Notes under the pieces: model-generated
Databases searched by the model: none
The model's input: the letters and a program-made list of their open reading frames with translations, nothing else
What the model was told of the DNA's origin: nothing
Shown here: positions 45,536-57,304 of the stretch, piece by piece
Numbering within the stretch: the first letter of the stretch is position 1
How the letters are laid out: each line of letters starts with the position of its first letter
Assembly (NCBI GenBank): GCA_021234155.1
Contig: JAJEKV010000070.1
Span: 7,055,889-7,119,888 of the forward strand
Source: Isoetes taiwanensis
Lineage: Eukaryota > Streptophyta > Lycopodiopsida > Isoetales > Isoetaceae
Direction of reading: 5' to 3'
DNA length: 64,000 nt
Translations under genes and position numbers: made by a program

Positions 45536-47064
45536 TTGTTTGCAGGGAGGAAAAGAAGCCGAGGGGAAGAAAGGATGAAGGAAGTCGGAATGGATGAAGT
45601 CGGAAAGGAAGAAGCCGAGGGGAAGAATGGATGAAGGAAGCAACGCAAGCAACGCCCAATATAAAGTGATTTCATAGTCCCATAATTTCGTCGTCCCATA
45701 ATTTCGTCATCCCTGAAATTTTCGTCATCCCATGATCATGAGGTATGATAATCTTCCATTAGGTATGATAAGGAGGTATGATAAGCTTCCATTAGACCAT
45801 GCACTTGTAGTTTTTAATCTTAGAGAACCTTACCTCACGTTTTCAAAGTTATTGTTTGTTTGGGGAAGACTTGTTTGTGATTGCAAATTTTGGGATAGAA
45901 TTGTTGCGAAATTTTATGTGGACCATGGTGTTGAACTTGGGAAAAATTGTTCATAATTGCAATTGAGGATATGGATTGCTGCAGACCTTTATGGTGGCGA
46001 AAACTAAAGTGGTTGGACATCCTAAACACAAAGAGAAAACATTGGCCCTAAGCCAAATACAATAACATTTCTAATGAAATGTCTTTGGAATGCAATGGTT
46101 GCCTGGAATTATAGGACATAAAAAGGACCTACGAGCTATTGAACTATTTAAGAATTATATTGATCCAAACAAAATCACTTCATGTCAATCATTGTCAGCA
46201 TGTTATATTCAAACGACATTACCATGCTTCCAGATTTGGCATATAAATCAATAATGCACTTTTAAAATTAAGAATCTTCTTGTTTCCAAATAAAAACTTA
46301 CCCATGATGTTGTACTAGGAAATGTCCCTTTACACCCGAGAATTTGATAACCATGAGTAAATACATTATGATGGAAAGTATGAGAACTTAGATTATACAT
46401 TAGGTTTTGTTCTGAGATTTTATACCAAGGGCTTACCATGTGCTTACAAAGTGCTTACCAAGTGGTTACCAAGTGGTAATATATGATTAAAAACTAAGCC
46501 TCAATAAGCCCTCTAATATGTTGGTATATCAACCATTATAAGCAAAGCCTTACCTAAGTATATCAACCATTATAAGCAAGGCTACATGGAGGAATATCAG
46601 ATGTTTCGTATTCTCTTCTATTTAATTCTTTACCTGAATCTTGAACACTATTTGATGCTATGCAATCTGGAAATGTGACCCCAAATAATGTTTCATGGTT
46701 CTGAATTCATGTTTCTCTTTCAATAATTATCATGCTGAAAATGGTCACTGCTGTGGCTGTTCTTCAACTGGGAACAGATAAATTTTCATCTCTTTTCATA
46801 TCTCTATTACATTTTAAATTAGCCGACTATTAGACTGAAAAGATGCCAGAGTGTTATTGCAGTAGCCGTGAACCATAGGGTTAGAATACATATTGCTGTT
46901 GTGTTCTCTTTTAATGCTGAAAATCCAATTAAAGGCCAATGTCGCACAAAGGACCTGCCTGAGATATTTCCTTATAGACAGATTGCCCCTCGAAGGGCCA
47001 CATTGCATGCAAAATAGGTTCAATTAATAACCAGATCCAATCTGCATGCAAAAGACACTGAATT

Positions 47065-48834
47065 CTAAAGTGTGAAAAGTAAAGGACAAAACCAATTTAA
47101 ACAAATGAATGAGACACCAGAGATTGAACCTGACAAAACCAAAAGCTCTCCTTTTTTTTTAACTTCTAACATTCTTATGCTTAACTTCTGCTGAGGTTTA
47201 CATTCCTTACATAGAACAGAGCATTCCCTACGATAGCCAACCTTTCTATCATCCAAATAAAATTGGAAGTCACCATAAATTTTAAAAGTGTTGAGATATT
47301 CTCTGCATTCAAGTAGCGACCAATCCTCTTCCACATTTAGCACCCTGTTAGGAGCATTGTCACAAAAAATAGTTAGTTCCATAAGTGGCGAGCTATTGCC
47401 ATGGTCTTCTACTACTCTCCACTGCCAATGGCCTTTCTCCTTTACTAGCTTCCTCCTCTCAACAAAAAAATTGCAATATAAAAGTTGTTTCGACAATCTG
47501 TACCTGCAAAAGAATGATTTATAAATATGTAACATCTACAAGTTATGAAAGAAAAATCAGAAAACTACCTGAAGACAAATGTATTTGTTGAAGGTGCACA
47601 TTCAGTGAGTTGCTCTCCTGTTTCGTGCTCCCTTCGCTTCCATATGCCAGAAAATATTTTTTCTAGGCTGGGGATTGGAACATCACGGACTGTATACGTT
47701 TGTGGAGCAACCTTAATTGATTTTTCAAACTGAAACAAATAGGAAAAAATATTGATTGGCAGAAACAACTTAAATGCACATCTAATTCCTCCACGTTCCC
47801 TCAGATTTCTATAAACTTCCCTTCCTAATTGCTCTTGATAGGCAGTGAGCAATTTTTGATCAGAGAACTCAGCTGCCATTGTTGTCAAAGCTGGTAAATC
47901 AATTTCTGCCAGCTTCCCTACACCTTTTGAAGATAAACTATAATGATATGTATGAAACCAGATGCCCCTGTCTCTCAAGCTCCTCTTGGAAGAGTCTCCA
48001 AATAACAAGTCACCTACTTTGAAATGGTAGACTTCAAGCACACCTGTTATACTCTTGGCTGAAACAACATCTATAAAATCTGAGGAACAAAGGCAATTAC
48101 ATGAGAGTGTAGGAAAAGACCATTTCTTTGCAATGCCCTCCTTTGCAATCGCTTGTGAATCGTATGCATGCTCCACAAGAATTTCCAATACTGTCTTACA
48201 GCCAGGACCAAATATAAATTCTTTCACACGTCCCTTCCAATGATTTGAACTGTCTTTTATTTTATGCTTTGATACACCATGATAACCAGAGGTTTTAGGC
48301 ATCATAGTTACCCAAGATCCAATTGAGACATCAAGCTCTTCCCATTCATCTTCATCGTTCTTCTTATTGCACAAAAATACTGTCTTTGCTCCAGATCTTA
48401 CATCTGCAACACAAAATCAAATACACTCAAGACTAAATAAGAACCCAGAAGATGATTCAAAAAGAACCTGGCAATACAATTCATTCCAGAAAACCTATTT
48501 CATCAAACTCACCGCTGTTGCAAAGAACACTAATCAAGCAGGTCTCTTCTGAGCAATTTGGATGCCGCCCAAGACCAGGCCGACTACGAAAATCAGTATG
48601 TTCAAAGTGGGAAAATCCAAACCTAAACCGAATGTTAGGTTGATTATCGTAGTGATTCGAGTTGTGTGTCTTTCGAGAATGGTATTTTCGAGCACAATTA
48701 CTTCCCACAACTATAATAAATGAAAGAGGCTCGATGTGGTGTTTCCAATTTGAAGTAAATGAGAAGTATCTTGAGAAAATATTAAACGTATCTTCATAGG
48801 AGATTTTTGGCTCGATATGGTGCCACATAGACAT
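47065..48834 (-). CDS. Three-exon gene of the 8.2-kb element, 537 residues, unrecognised
   Basis: Exons on the minus strand are 48834-48495, 48403-47569 and 47503-47065, with GT donors and tttgcag-type or tgttgcag acceptors. The codon phase is kept across both introns. The total of 1,614 nt is an exact multiple of three with no internal stop. The ATG lies about 100 bp inside the right terminus. The N-terminal exon has RPGLGRHPNCSEE. The middle exon has GSWVTMMPKTSGYHGVSKHK and a patch of cysteines (LSCNCLCSSD). The last exon has CSVLCKECKPQQKL, another possible zinc-binding knot, in a lysine-rich C-terminus. I recognise no catalytic domain. It may be an accessory transposition or DNA-binding protein. 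Confidence 0.65.
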
Positions 48835-48937
48835 GCCTTTTTAACACACAACTTGTTTCTTATTGGTGAAAAGGAAAAGCTGATGTGGAATTTTTGAATT
48901 TTTGAATGGGATGCAAGATGACTCCATTTTTTCTCTA

Positions 48938-50620
48938 ATGAGTTTTTTGAGCCCCCATTGCTGAAGAGATGCATTATGACACTTCGAAAGCATGCTGAAA
49001 AGAGCCGCCTTGCCTCCTGTTACACGTCTTTTGATGCATTCTGTCCATGAGTACTTGGCTGAAAAATCAATGCCCAAATACTTAAAGCATTCTACTGTCT
49101 CGAGCTCTTCTCCTTGATAGAAGAAAGTTGGCCTGTCATAAATGCCTACAACCATGATTTTTGATTTTGTCAAATTAACCTGCATATGCCTTGCTTTGCA
49201 AAAGAGTGCCACTCTGTCGAGATGTGCCTACAGCCCTTCCTTTTTATCCACAATGGGGTAGAAGCATGTTAGGGTGTCCCTTAAAAAGTATTATTTAGTG
49301 ACTAAAAAAGTACCTAAAAAGGTACCCAGGACTGGGTACTGGGTACCTGTGTAATATCTCAATAAAAGTACATTCTAGAACTTTTATATATATTTTACTC
49401 TCCGGTAGCATTATTTTTATCTTAACTTTGAATATTAATGCGTCCTTGACTTTTATTTTGGACTTTTGTACTAGTTTTAATGAAAATAAAAATGAGAAAG
49501 TACCCAGTTCTGAAGTACCTAGTGTATGTACTTTTGCAGGTTCCAAAAGTGGTACACCCTAACATGCTTTTACCCAATGAGTACTACGTCATCAGCATAT
49601 AGTAGTAACTGGACTACATAATCTCCCAACCGGGTACCTACCCTGTTATTCTCTTTTAGCCATGCATCAAGTTCATCAATATACAATCCGAAGAGAGTAG
49701 GAGATAATGGACATCCTTGACGGACTCCTATGGTGCTGTGAATTTCCAAGTCCATATCCCTGGATAGTTTCACTTTTACTTCCGCATATAGTTTGGATAC
49801 TGCCCCTCTGATTGATTGAGGGATATTCAACTGCTCCATTCTTTCTCCTAAATCTTTTCTGGGCACTTTATCGAATGCTTTTGTAAAATCTATGAATCCC
49901 AGAAACAATGCATTCCTTGGCCTTTTAGCCCTTTCAATCAAGACCCTCAATGCAAGAGCATGGTCTAATGTGCTATGGTTCTGCCTGAAACCAGCCTGGT
50001 ACAGTGATCTCAAGCCATGTTCTTCTGTATATGCGCTCAACTTTTTCTCCAAGAGTGATCCTAACAACTTGGAAAAAGTGCTTCCTATTAGGATGGTCCT
50101 ATAATTACTTGCATTCATTTTGTCTCCTGATTTATGGATCGGGTGGACCCTATTTAGTTTCCAAGCCTCTGGAAGACCATTCTTTACTGCCTGATTCAGC
50201 ATGTCTGTTACTATTTGCAATGTCTTCTTGCTGCTCCATTTCAATAACTCTATACATAGGCCCTCCAGATCGGGTGCCTTCCCATTAGCCATGTGTTTAA
50301 GATCAAAACTGATATCTTCTACTGTGAAGATGTCCTCTTTACATTCTACTGCTGCCATGCTGTTTGCTTCTGGGCAATTATATACTGAATTAACTAGTTG
50401 TGCAAGGTCATCCATATTTAGACTATGTTGAGCTGGTTTCTTCTGGATCGTATTCCAAAAGGCTTTGGGATTTTCCGATAGCCTTTTACTTAAATCTTCC
50501 TGTTTCTTATGCATCATAAGAAACATATAGGGAAAAGGCATCATATCTCCAAGATGAGGCAAGCACGCCATTATTCCCAAATGCTCGTGTTTCTCGCCTT
50601 GCCACTTGTATACTTATTCT
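48938..50620 (-). pseudogene. LINE ORF2, reverse transcriptase part
   Basis: The frame from about 50580 to 49580 encodes a non-LTR reverse transcriptase. Landmarks are NGKAPDLEGLCIELLKW, then AGFRQNHSTLDHA, FIDFTKAFDKVP (domain A), GVRQGCPLSPTLFGLYIDEL and LLYADDVVLI (the YADD catalytic motif). After the MITE the frame resumes at about 49251 and continues to 48938 with VNLTKSKIMVVGI and KYLGIDFSAKYSW, with one in-frame TAG near 49228. The endonuclease domain is absent, so the copy is 5' truncated. It is clearly inactive. Confidence 0.85.
49256..49575. mobile_element. 320-bp MITE in the LINE, 4-bp target duplication
   Basis: Inverted termini read GGGTARAAGCATGTTAGGGT at both ends. The 4-bp word aatg is present on both sides (49252-49255 and 49576-49579). 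The LINE frame continues across it once the element and one copy of the word are removed. Its termini match those of the element at 51607-51805 (GGGYAAAAGYATGYT pattern). It contains AT-rich sequence with repeated gggtac words and no coding capacity. Superfamily unknown; 4-bp duplications occur in Sola- and Academ-type elements, among others. Confidence 0.8.
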
Positions 50621-50729
50621 AAATCTCCAACACAAAGTTGGTTGGAGCAACAACAGCGTCTCTGAACTTTTCATGTAAATGCTTAAATTTTATGTTTAAT
50701 GTATATGTGCTTATTCTCTTTTTCTGTAG

Positions 50730-53700
50730 TTTACTTGATAAGATCTTGCCAGATGGGCATTGTCTCCCCAAGTCTAGGAAGGAGGCTAGAGAGTTATTGC
50801 GTTCATTTGGACTCGAGTATAATGTCATTCATGCATGTGTTAATGATTGCGTTCTATTTCGCAACGAGTATGCAAATGATCAATCATGTCTAAAATGCGG
50901 GGAAGCTCGTTATGAGGAAGGTAGAAAGACAAAAGGTGGCAAGGAAGGTCTTGCGGCATATGCCTATAATCCCTCGTCTTCGACATATTTTTCGATCAGC
51001 AACACTAGCAGATTTCATGGATCACCATGCACGGCATCGTAGCAAGGATGGAAAAATGAGAACTCCTGCAGACGGGGCTTTATGGAAACATATAGAAGAA
51101 AAGTGGCCCATTTTTGAAGTGGAACCCCGCAACATAAGGCTTGGGTTAGGGATTGATGGTGTTTGCCCATGGGGGACTCAGTCATCCTCACATAGTGTGT
51201 GGCCTGTAGCGGTTATAAATTATAATATTCCACCTTTTGGATGGCCACAAAACCGGGCCATATTATGTTGACTTTAATCATTCCAGGTATGTAGTATAAT
51301 TTCATTTATACTTTGTATTATTTGATTATTCCACGTATGTATATGTACATATTTTCATTTATACTTTCTATTAAGCATAAAATGGCTATTACAGGAAAAG
51401 ATAAAGTGAAAAACATGGATGTTTATTTAGAACCTTTAGTAGAAGAACTGGAAATTTTGTGGAAGGGGGTGCATATGTACGACATTTCTAAAACTCCACA
51501 TGACTTTACATTTCATGGGATGTTATGCTTTACTCTTCATGACTATCCAGGTTTTTCTGAGGCTTCAGGTATGATATAATAGATATGGTGCAAAATCTAT
51601 CAAAGGGGCAAAAGTATGCTGGTGGGGTGCAAAAGCACGCGTCCGGACGCATGCTTTTAGCACCCCTGCTGGAAAGTGCTGAAAACTGCTGGAAAGTGCT
51701 GGGTGCAAAGTGCTGGAAAGTGCTGGGTGCTGGAAAGTGCTGGAAAGTGCTGGGTGCTGGGTGCTGCGTCGCGTTTATTTGTAACCCACCAGCATACTTT
51801 TGCCCAAAGTTCAATTATTATTTTAATAGTTTACCTTTTATTCTCATTGCAGGTCTACAAACAAGTGGTGCATATGGATGCCCATCTTGTGGGACTAGCT
51901 TAACCTCTTACAGGTCAAAACATCTGAAAAAGCAAATATATTTGGGGCATAAAAAGTACTTGGCATATGGCCATTCTGCACGTGGCTCTGATGAAACGCC
52001 GAAGCCAAAGAGATGGACACCCAAGGATTGGTTGGATGCTTGGCAGGAGAAGAATCCAAATGTGGATTACTTGACTGGTTATAGAGATGCCAATGCAAAA
52101 TCTCCTCTTGGAATGAAGAGGTTATCTATTTTTTATAGGTTGGAGTATTGGACTGACTTGGAGTTGGTCCACTTACTTGATCCTATGCACATTTTCAAGA
52201 ATGTTGCTCATTCTCTTTGGCAGCATTTAACAGGGCAATGGGAAACATTGGCTGCTAGGTTGGATCTGAAAGAGCACAAAATGAAAAAGAAATATTGGCC
52301 CATTGAGAGGAAAGGCAAAAAGACTCTAACATGGAAACAAGGTGCATGGGTTTTAGGAAAGAAACAACAGGTTGAAGTGAATAAGAGGATAGCAAAGGTG
52401 CGCACACCAACTGGTTATGGAGCTTCTTTGAGGAAGGCGTTTACAAAAAAAGGCAGCCTCACTGGATTAAAGACACATGATTGGCACAAGTTTCTTCAGG
52501 TACACTTTGATTATTGTACTCTTGTTTCTTGTGATAATTTATATTGCAACATATGAAATGATACTATGCGTACTTTACAGCACATACTTCCTTGTGTGAT
52601 AGGGGACTTCTTGACCCCACAAGTAAGGAGCATTATATTTCGATTGGGAAAATTTGCAAGGTGGGTCTCCTCCAAAGAAATTGAAGTCTCCGAGATATCA
52701 AAAGTGGAGGAGGAAGTGATAGTACTGCTTTGTGATATTGAAAAGGAGTTTCCCACCAGTTTTTTTGACCTACAGGTATCATTAAACTCATTATATGCAA
52801 TTACGTATTCTAATAGCTATACTATAAGTACAATCACAATGTGCTTATATACACAGGTACATTTGTTGATACATATTCCAAATGAGATAAGATTGGCAGG
52901 ACCTGCTCCTAGTAGATGGATGTTTTTTCTAGAGCGTTACACGAAGGTGCTCAAAAGTTTTGTTTGCCAAATGGCAAAACCAGAGGGTTGCATGGCTGAA
53001 GGCCATCTTGTACAAGAAACGCTTTTTTATCTAAACGATGTCACTATCTCATGCCATCCTGATGGTCCTAAGTTATGGGAGAAAGAAGAACTCAAGGAAA
53101 TTACATCAGAAGTATTACAGGGTAATGGAGTGGAACGAAGTCTGGTTGATGACATGCTTCTTGCAGTAAATACATTTGTTCTAAATAATACTGCAAGTTT
53201 ACAACCATGGAGAGACTTGTATCAATCTGCTAAGGAGAACACACGCAGAAAGTCAACAGGACGATCAATAGGACAATCTGTTCCAGATGTTATGGATAAT
53301 GCATGGTTGTTGGCTCGTATGGATGAAGCTAAAGATTCTGGTCAAGTTATTCCAGAGGATGATTACGAGCTTGCTCTTGGATGTAGTAGGAAGGTATTAT
53401 AAATCCTTGATCCTAAGTTTCATTCCTTTTATATTATATTACTCATCACTATTATTAATTTGTTCTAGGCGCGATTTTATACTTCGATGTGGGCATATGG
53501 GCAACATTTTCGGATCAACAGTGTTGATAGATGTAGGGTAACATTTGATTCAGGAATCAGCTCAGAATTTGAACAAAAAAGTCAATCTAGCAACAGGGAT
53601 CAAAACCTTCTGGAGAGTAGTCTAAATTACATGGGAATCTTGACAGACATTATTGAGTTGGATTATCGTAGCTTTCATGTAAATGTTTTGAAGGCACGAT

Positions 53701-54503
53701 GGTTCAAAGTTGTATACAGAGGTCGTGGCAAGACAGTTAGAACTCATCCATCAGGATTTCCAGAAGTTGATTCTTCGAAGGTATTGCCTGAGATGAAAGA
53801 ACCTTTTGTTTTTCCAAGTCAGGTTGAGCAGATATTTATCCATGAGAATCCTAATGATACAAACTGGTGGATTGTCGTACATTGTCAACCAAGGGCTCGA
53901 CGTGTAATTGCTTTATCTTCAACTGAAAATAATATGGAAGAGCTCTCTCAAGACGTTCAGGTTGATGCTGATGATTATTTTGATGACGATGGTGGTGGTG
54001 ATGGTGGTGGTGGTGGTGACGTTCATGCTGATGCTACTGCTGTTGATGATTTTGATGATGGTAGTAGAGGTTGTGATGGTGATGATGACGGTGGTGGTAG
54101 TTACAAGGGCGTTATGGGTATATCTAATGATGTTGATGACCCATTGTTGCATGATGCAGAAGAAGGAGAATTGGAAGATATTGGCATCAACTTTGAAAAG
54201 GAGGGCGTGTATTTGGGAGAAGGTTTGCTTGAGGATGATACCGATGAACATGTTCCTTTAGATTCACCATTGGCACTTACACAGGAGGTTGATAAAGAAA
54301 CAACTTATCTGCTCCGGTCTCCATGTAATTCGCCAATAGCCATTCCTGGTCATGATGAGGATTATATTGAAGATGAAGAGATTACCGGACATGTACATGA
54401 TCATTCTGAAGCAATTAGAGGTTTGGCTCTTCATTTATATCTAGATGATGATGAGATAGAGGACATTGAGCATGATCTAAGTGAGCATGTATCATATGAT
54501 TAA
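50730..54503 (+). CDS. CACTA (En/Spm) TNP2-type transposase, exons 3-8
   Basis: Exons are 50730-51286, 51395-51568, 51853-52499, 52581-52775, 52857-53393 and 53469-54503, all with GT-AG borders. Exons 4-8 keep phase exactly. Exon 3 has LPDGHCLPKSRKEARELL, a CLKCGEARY zinc knuckle, and MRTPADGALWKHI with EPRNIRLGLGIDG, typical of Transposase_21. Exon 5 has LVHLLDPMHIFKNVAHSL and ends at GLKTHDWHKFLQ. Exons 6-7 match DUF4218 (FPTSFFD, PSRWMFFLERY, PEGCMAEGHL). Exon 8 matches DUF4216 (GILTDIIELDY) and then becomes Asp/Gly-rich and acidic to the end. Two frameshifts in exon 3 (about 50925 and 51240) cancel each other. It cuts and joins DNA at the CACTA termini in the nucleus. Confidence 0.85.
51607..51805. 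mobile_element. 199-bp MITE in a CACTA intron
   Basis: Perfect inverted termini of 21 bp begin GGGCAAAAGTATGCTGGTGG. The word aaag flanks both sides (51603-51606 and 51806-51809) as a probable 4-bp target duplication. The interior is a tandem array of tgctggaaag and tgctgggtgc words. It lies wholly within intron 51569-51852, so it should not alter the protein. Its termini are clearly related to those of the MITE at 49256. Confidence 0.8.
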
Positions 54504-54979
54504 TCAGCATTGTTAATCTTATTGCTATAACTACTATGGTACACATAACTTTATGTTGAGCATTGTCTTATCTTCTTTATCGCTTTGCTCCCTTCTTCAT
54601 TTTGCCAGGTACCCTTTACCACTACATATTTTCCTTCGTCTGACTAGTTCTTGGGTATTCAGATCATTCTTGGATTATTCCAAGTAATAACCCTTGCTGC
54701 AATATTATAGGTTTAATGACATATAAAAGTAATGGGCAAGTTGTAGTGACTTAGTTATAATATTGCTTAAAAAATGATGCAACAACCCACTTCAATTGAG
54801 ATATAAAGTTGACAAATGCTCCACAAAATTTCGTTGAAATGTTAGATGAAATTTCGGATAACAATTTGTTATAAGTTTTAAGAAAAGATTGTCACAACTT
54901 AGCTATAATATTGTATAGAAGTTGTTGCAATAACTTGCTCAAATAGTGCTAAAATTTTGACAAAGGGAAGTCATTGCTT

Positions 54980-55115
54980 TGACGAAAAATTTGACGCTAT
55001 GCATTAGACACATTTTTGACACAACACAAACAGTTTGTGTCAAGATAGTAGCATTTGACACAAAATTGACACAAGATCTGTGGCTTGTCAAAGGTTGACA
55101 CTATATTCACCATCC
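54980..55115. promoter_or_regulatory. CACTA subterminal repeats
   Basis: The words ttgacaca, tgacacaa and tgtgtcaa recur about seven times in both orientations within 140 bp of the right terminus. In CACTA elements such subterminal repeats are binding sites for the element's DNA-binding protein. That role is inferred from the family. Confidence 0.6.
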
Positions 55116-55125
55116 TCTTGTAGTG
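55116..55125. mobile_element. Right terminus of the CACTA element
   Basis: tcttgtagtg is the complement of CACTACAAGA, the canonical CACTA terminus. It lies about 610 bp after the stop codon and next to subterminal repeats. I could not find the matching left terminus in the window, nor therefore check the expected 3-bp duplication. Confidence 0.75.
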
Positions 55126-57304
55126 GTCTTAGTGCAAAACACACGATGAAATCTTCTTATTTTTTACTATCATAAACTTAGTACACGTGTTTGCTGCTTA
55201 AGAGTTCCTACTTTAGGTATAATAATAGTAACTTTAGTTTGTCTTTCATGATAGACTATAATTTTTATGGGTTCAAGCTTCATTGGCAACATAGATCTCC
55301 AATTTGATGTTAAAAATAACATACTACTATATGTAAGATTTGAATATAAATGGGCATGGACCATTATGGTCCACAATTAACGAATTGGGTATAGAATTAA
55401 ATCTCTCTAATTATGATTACCAATTTTATTTATTGCTCATTTGTCACTTATACAATGATATGGTGATTTTCTACCTTCTCTACATAATTTTTGGAAGGAT
55501 GAGTGGAGATTCATATAGGTTCAGTTTGCTTGTGCTTCAACTTTACCATTAAATAATGCAATTCTAGCAACCAACTAATTAAGATGAGGATGTTCTGGCT
55601 TCTTGAATGATCATAAGCCATGTGGACCAGCAATGGAAGGAAGGAAGGAAGGAAGGAAGAAAATTTTAACGTCCACGGAACCCAATCGGGTTATGGGAAA
55701 CAGACATAGCAGTCTATCTCTATTTTTCATAGTTCTAGCTTTTTATATTTGTTTTTCATTCTTTTGCATTGCTTCCACAACTTGAGAAGATAAAAAATAC
55801 AAGTTTTGAGTTCACCATTCAATACATAGGTTTATGAAATCCATGGAACGCGTACTCTAACAGATAACTTGGAATGAACACTAGAAAGTTTATGCTAAAC
55901 TTCAAGATCAGGAGCATTGATTATTTTTAATGAATAGAGTAGGTCATGAGGTGCTTATATCCCGCAATTGAAACTGAAATTGATTAAGATGAGGGAGTTC
56001 TTAATTTTAAAAAGAAGGTGGACCGGTAATGGTCTCAGGTAATACGAACCTTTCTTGATTTCTTGAAAACAAACGCTATGCTTTTTTTACGTGTTTGTTT
56101 TTGGGGTGATTCCATATCGTGGTAACCTTTCATAATGTGATTTTTTTGAGGATGACTTTGAATCATTTTACTCCTATATAGACATAAGTTATCATTCACT
56201 TGTAATTGGAAAAATAAAAGAAAATCAAAACCTCATCATCAAGGCTAATGGACATTTTTCTTAGATAAAGCAAGTTGTCTAATACTTATATTCAAAATTT
56301 TGGGTCAAAATTCATTTTCCTACAAAAGTTATAGATTTGATTTGGGAAACGACTTTAAAACCAAGATGTTGGTTCGCAGAAGACAAGCAAGCGGCGCTTT
56401 TGACCCCTCATGTTCAAACAACCCTATCTCCCTTCTCAGACCTCGGATTGAGGTGCAGTTTTTTGTGTCTTACTCTCTAACTCGTGTAGAAAAATACAAA
56501 AATAATGAAAAAAATCATAAAAATTGTCTTGTCGAGACAGTTTTACTTTATCTAAACATGTAGCGAAACAGACTTGACCCCTTGGGTTTACCTAAGTGTA
56601 ACTCTCATGAATGGGGACCAATAGATTTTTAGGTATTTTTCCCATGCAACATGACTGCCATATATTAACATATAAGAAGGGTTTGACTGATTATTGAACC
56701 CCTGATTTTATGTGAATTTTAATGCGAACAGTGCAAATGCACATTTTCTGGTACATCATGTGACGACTCTAGTGTTAAGTATTGAGAAGGGACAAAGTTG
56801 GAGAGTAAAAGGCAGAGAAAGCAATGTAGAAAGAATGTAGCTGCTTTAATTAATTTGTTCTTCCCATTGTTTAATATAATCTTGCCACTTCCAAAGCAGC
56901 AATAGTGTTTAGATATTATCATGGAGAAGTTTATTATGTAATTTGCTTTCCTCCACTACAAAGTGTCCAGTGAAGCTATAAATATGTCCCAGCTAGTATT
57001 ATGGGCCAAAAAGTTCGTTGGATCAGGATCAGAGATAATCTAATCTATAGAACCTCAAATTGTGGGAATGAATAGAAATACTCTTAGATTTGCCAGTGCA
57101 AGGGGCGAGGAGAAAGTAAATTATGAGCACTAAAATGTTCAACGTGCACGATTCAGATGCTTGGCAGCATAAGTATATCTAAAGAACACATTAAGAGATG
57201 GACAGAAACTCAAATCCAAGGAAAAGCTGAATACTTACCATCCAGGTTTTCCACTCAGATTGCCATGATTGTTGATGAAGGTAAGGATGAGCTTGATGCC
57301 ATTG
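55126..57304. other. AT-rich flank without a recognised gene
   Basis: There is a ggaa microsatellite (about five units) at 55637-55657. Short open frames at 55340, 56300 and 57157 show no similarity I recognise and no conserved composition. The region lies upstream of the CTR9 exons and may be a long intron of that gene. Confidence 0.4.

Larger units (their letters stand above)
40750..48935 (+). mobile_element. 8,186-bp TIR DNA transposon inserted in the LINE
   Basis: Left end GAAAAAAAGTGGGGTC (40750) and right end, complemented, GAGAAAAAATGGAGTC (48935) form imperfect inverted repeats. Weaker matching continues for about 15 bp. TA flanks both ends (40748-40749 and 48936-48937). The strongest evidence is that deleting the element plus one TA brings the two halves of the LINE reading frame into register. 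Inside are a broken transposase-like gene (plus), a 91-residue ORF (minus), an intact three-exon gene (minus) and tandem repeats. I cannot assign it to a superfamily. The 2-bp TA duplication could be part of a longer imperfect one. Confidence 0.65.
39881..50672 (-). mobile_element. 5'-truncated LINE inserted in the CACTA element
   Basis: The LINE lies on the minus strand and is split by a MITE (49256-49575) and by an 8.2-kb DNA transposon (40750-48935). Its own sequence totals about 2.3 kb: most of the reverse transcriptase and a C-terminal zinc-knuckle region, without the endonuclease. Its 3' end is an ATACA-type short repeat (plus strand tgtattgtattg at 39887). The 9-base word atgtaaatg at 39872-39880 and 50673-50681 may be the target duplication, but this is short and could be chance. 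Boundaries are therefore approximate. Confidence 0.6.
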
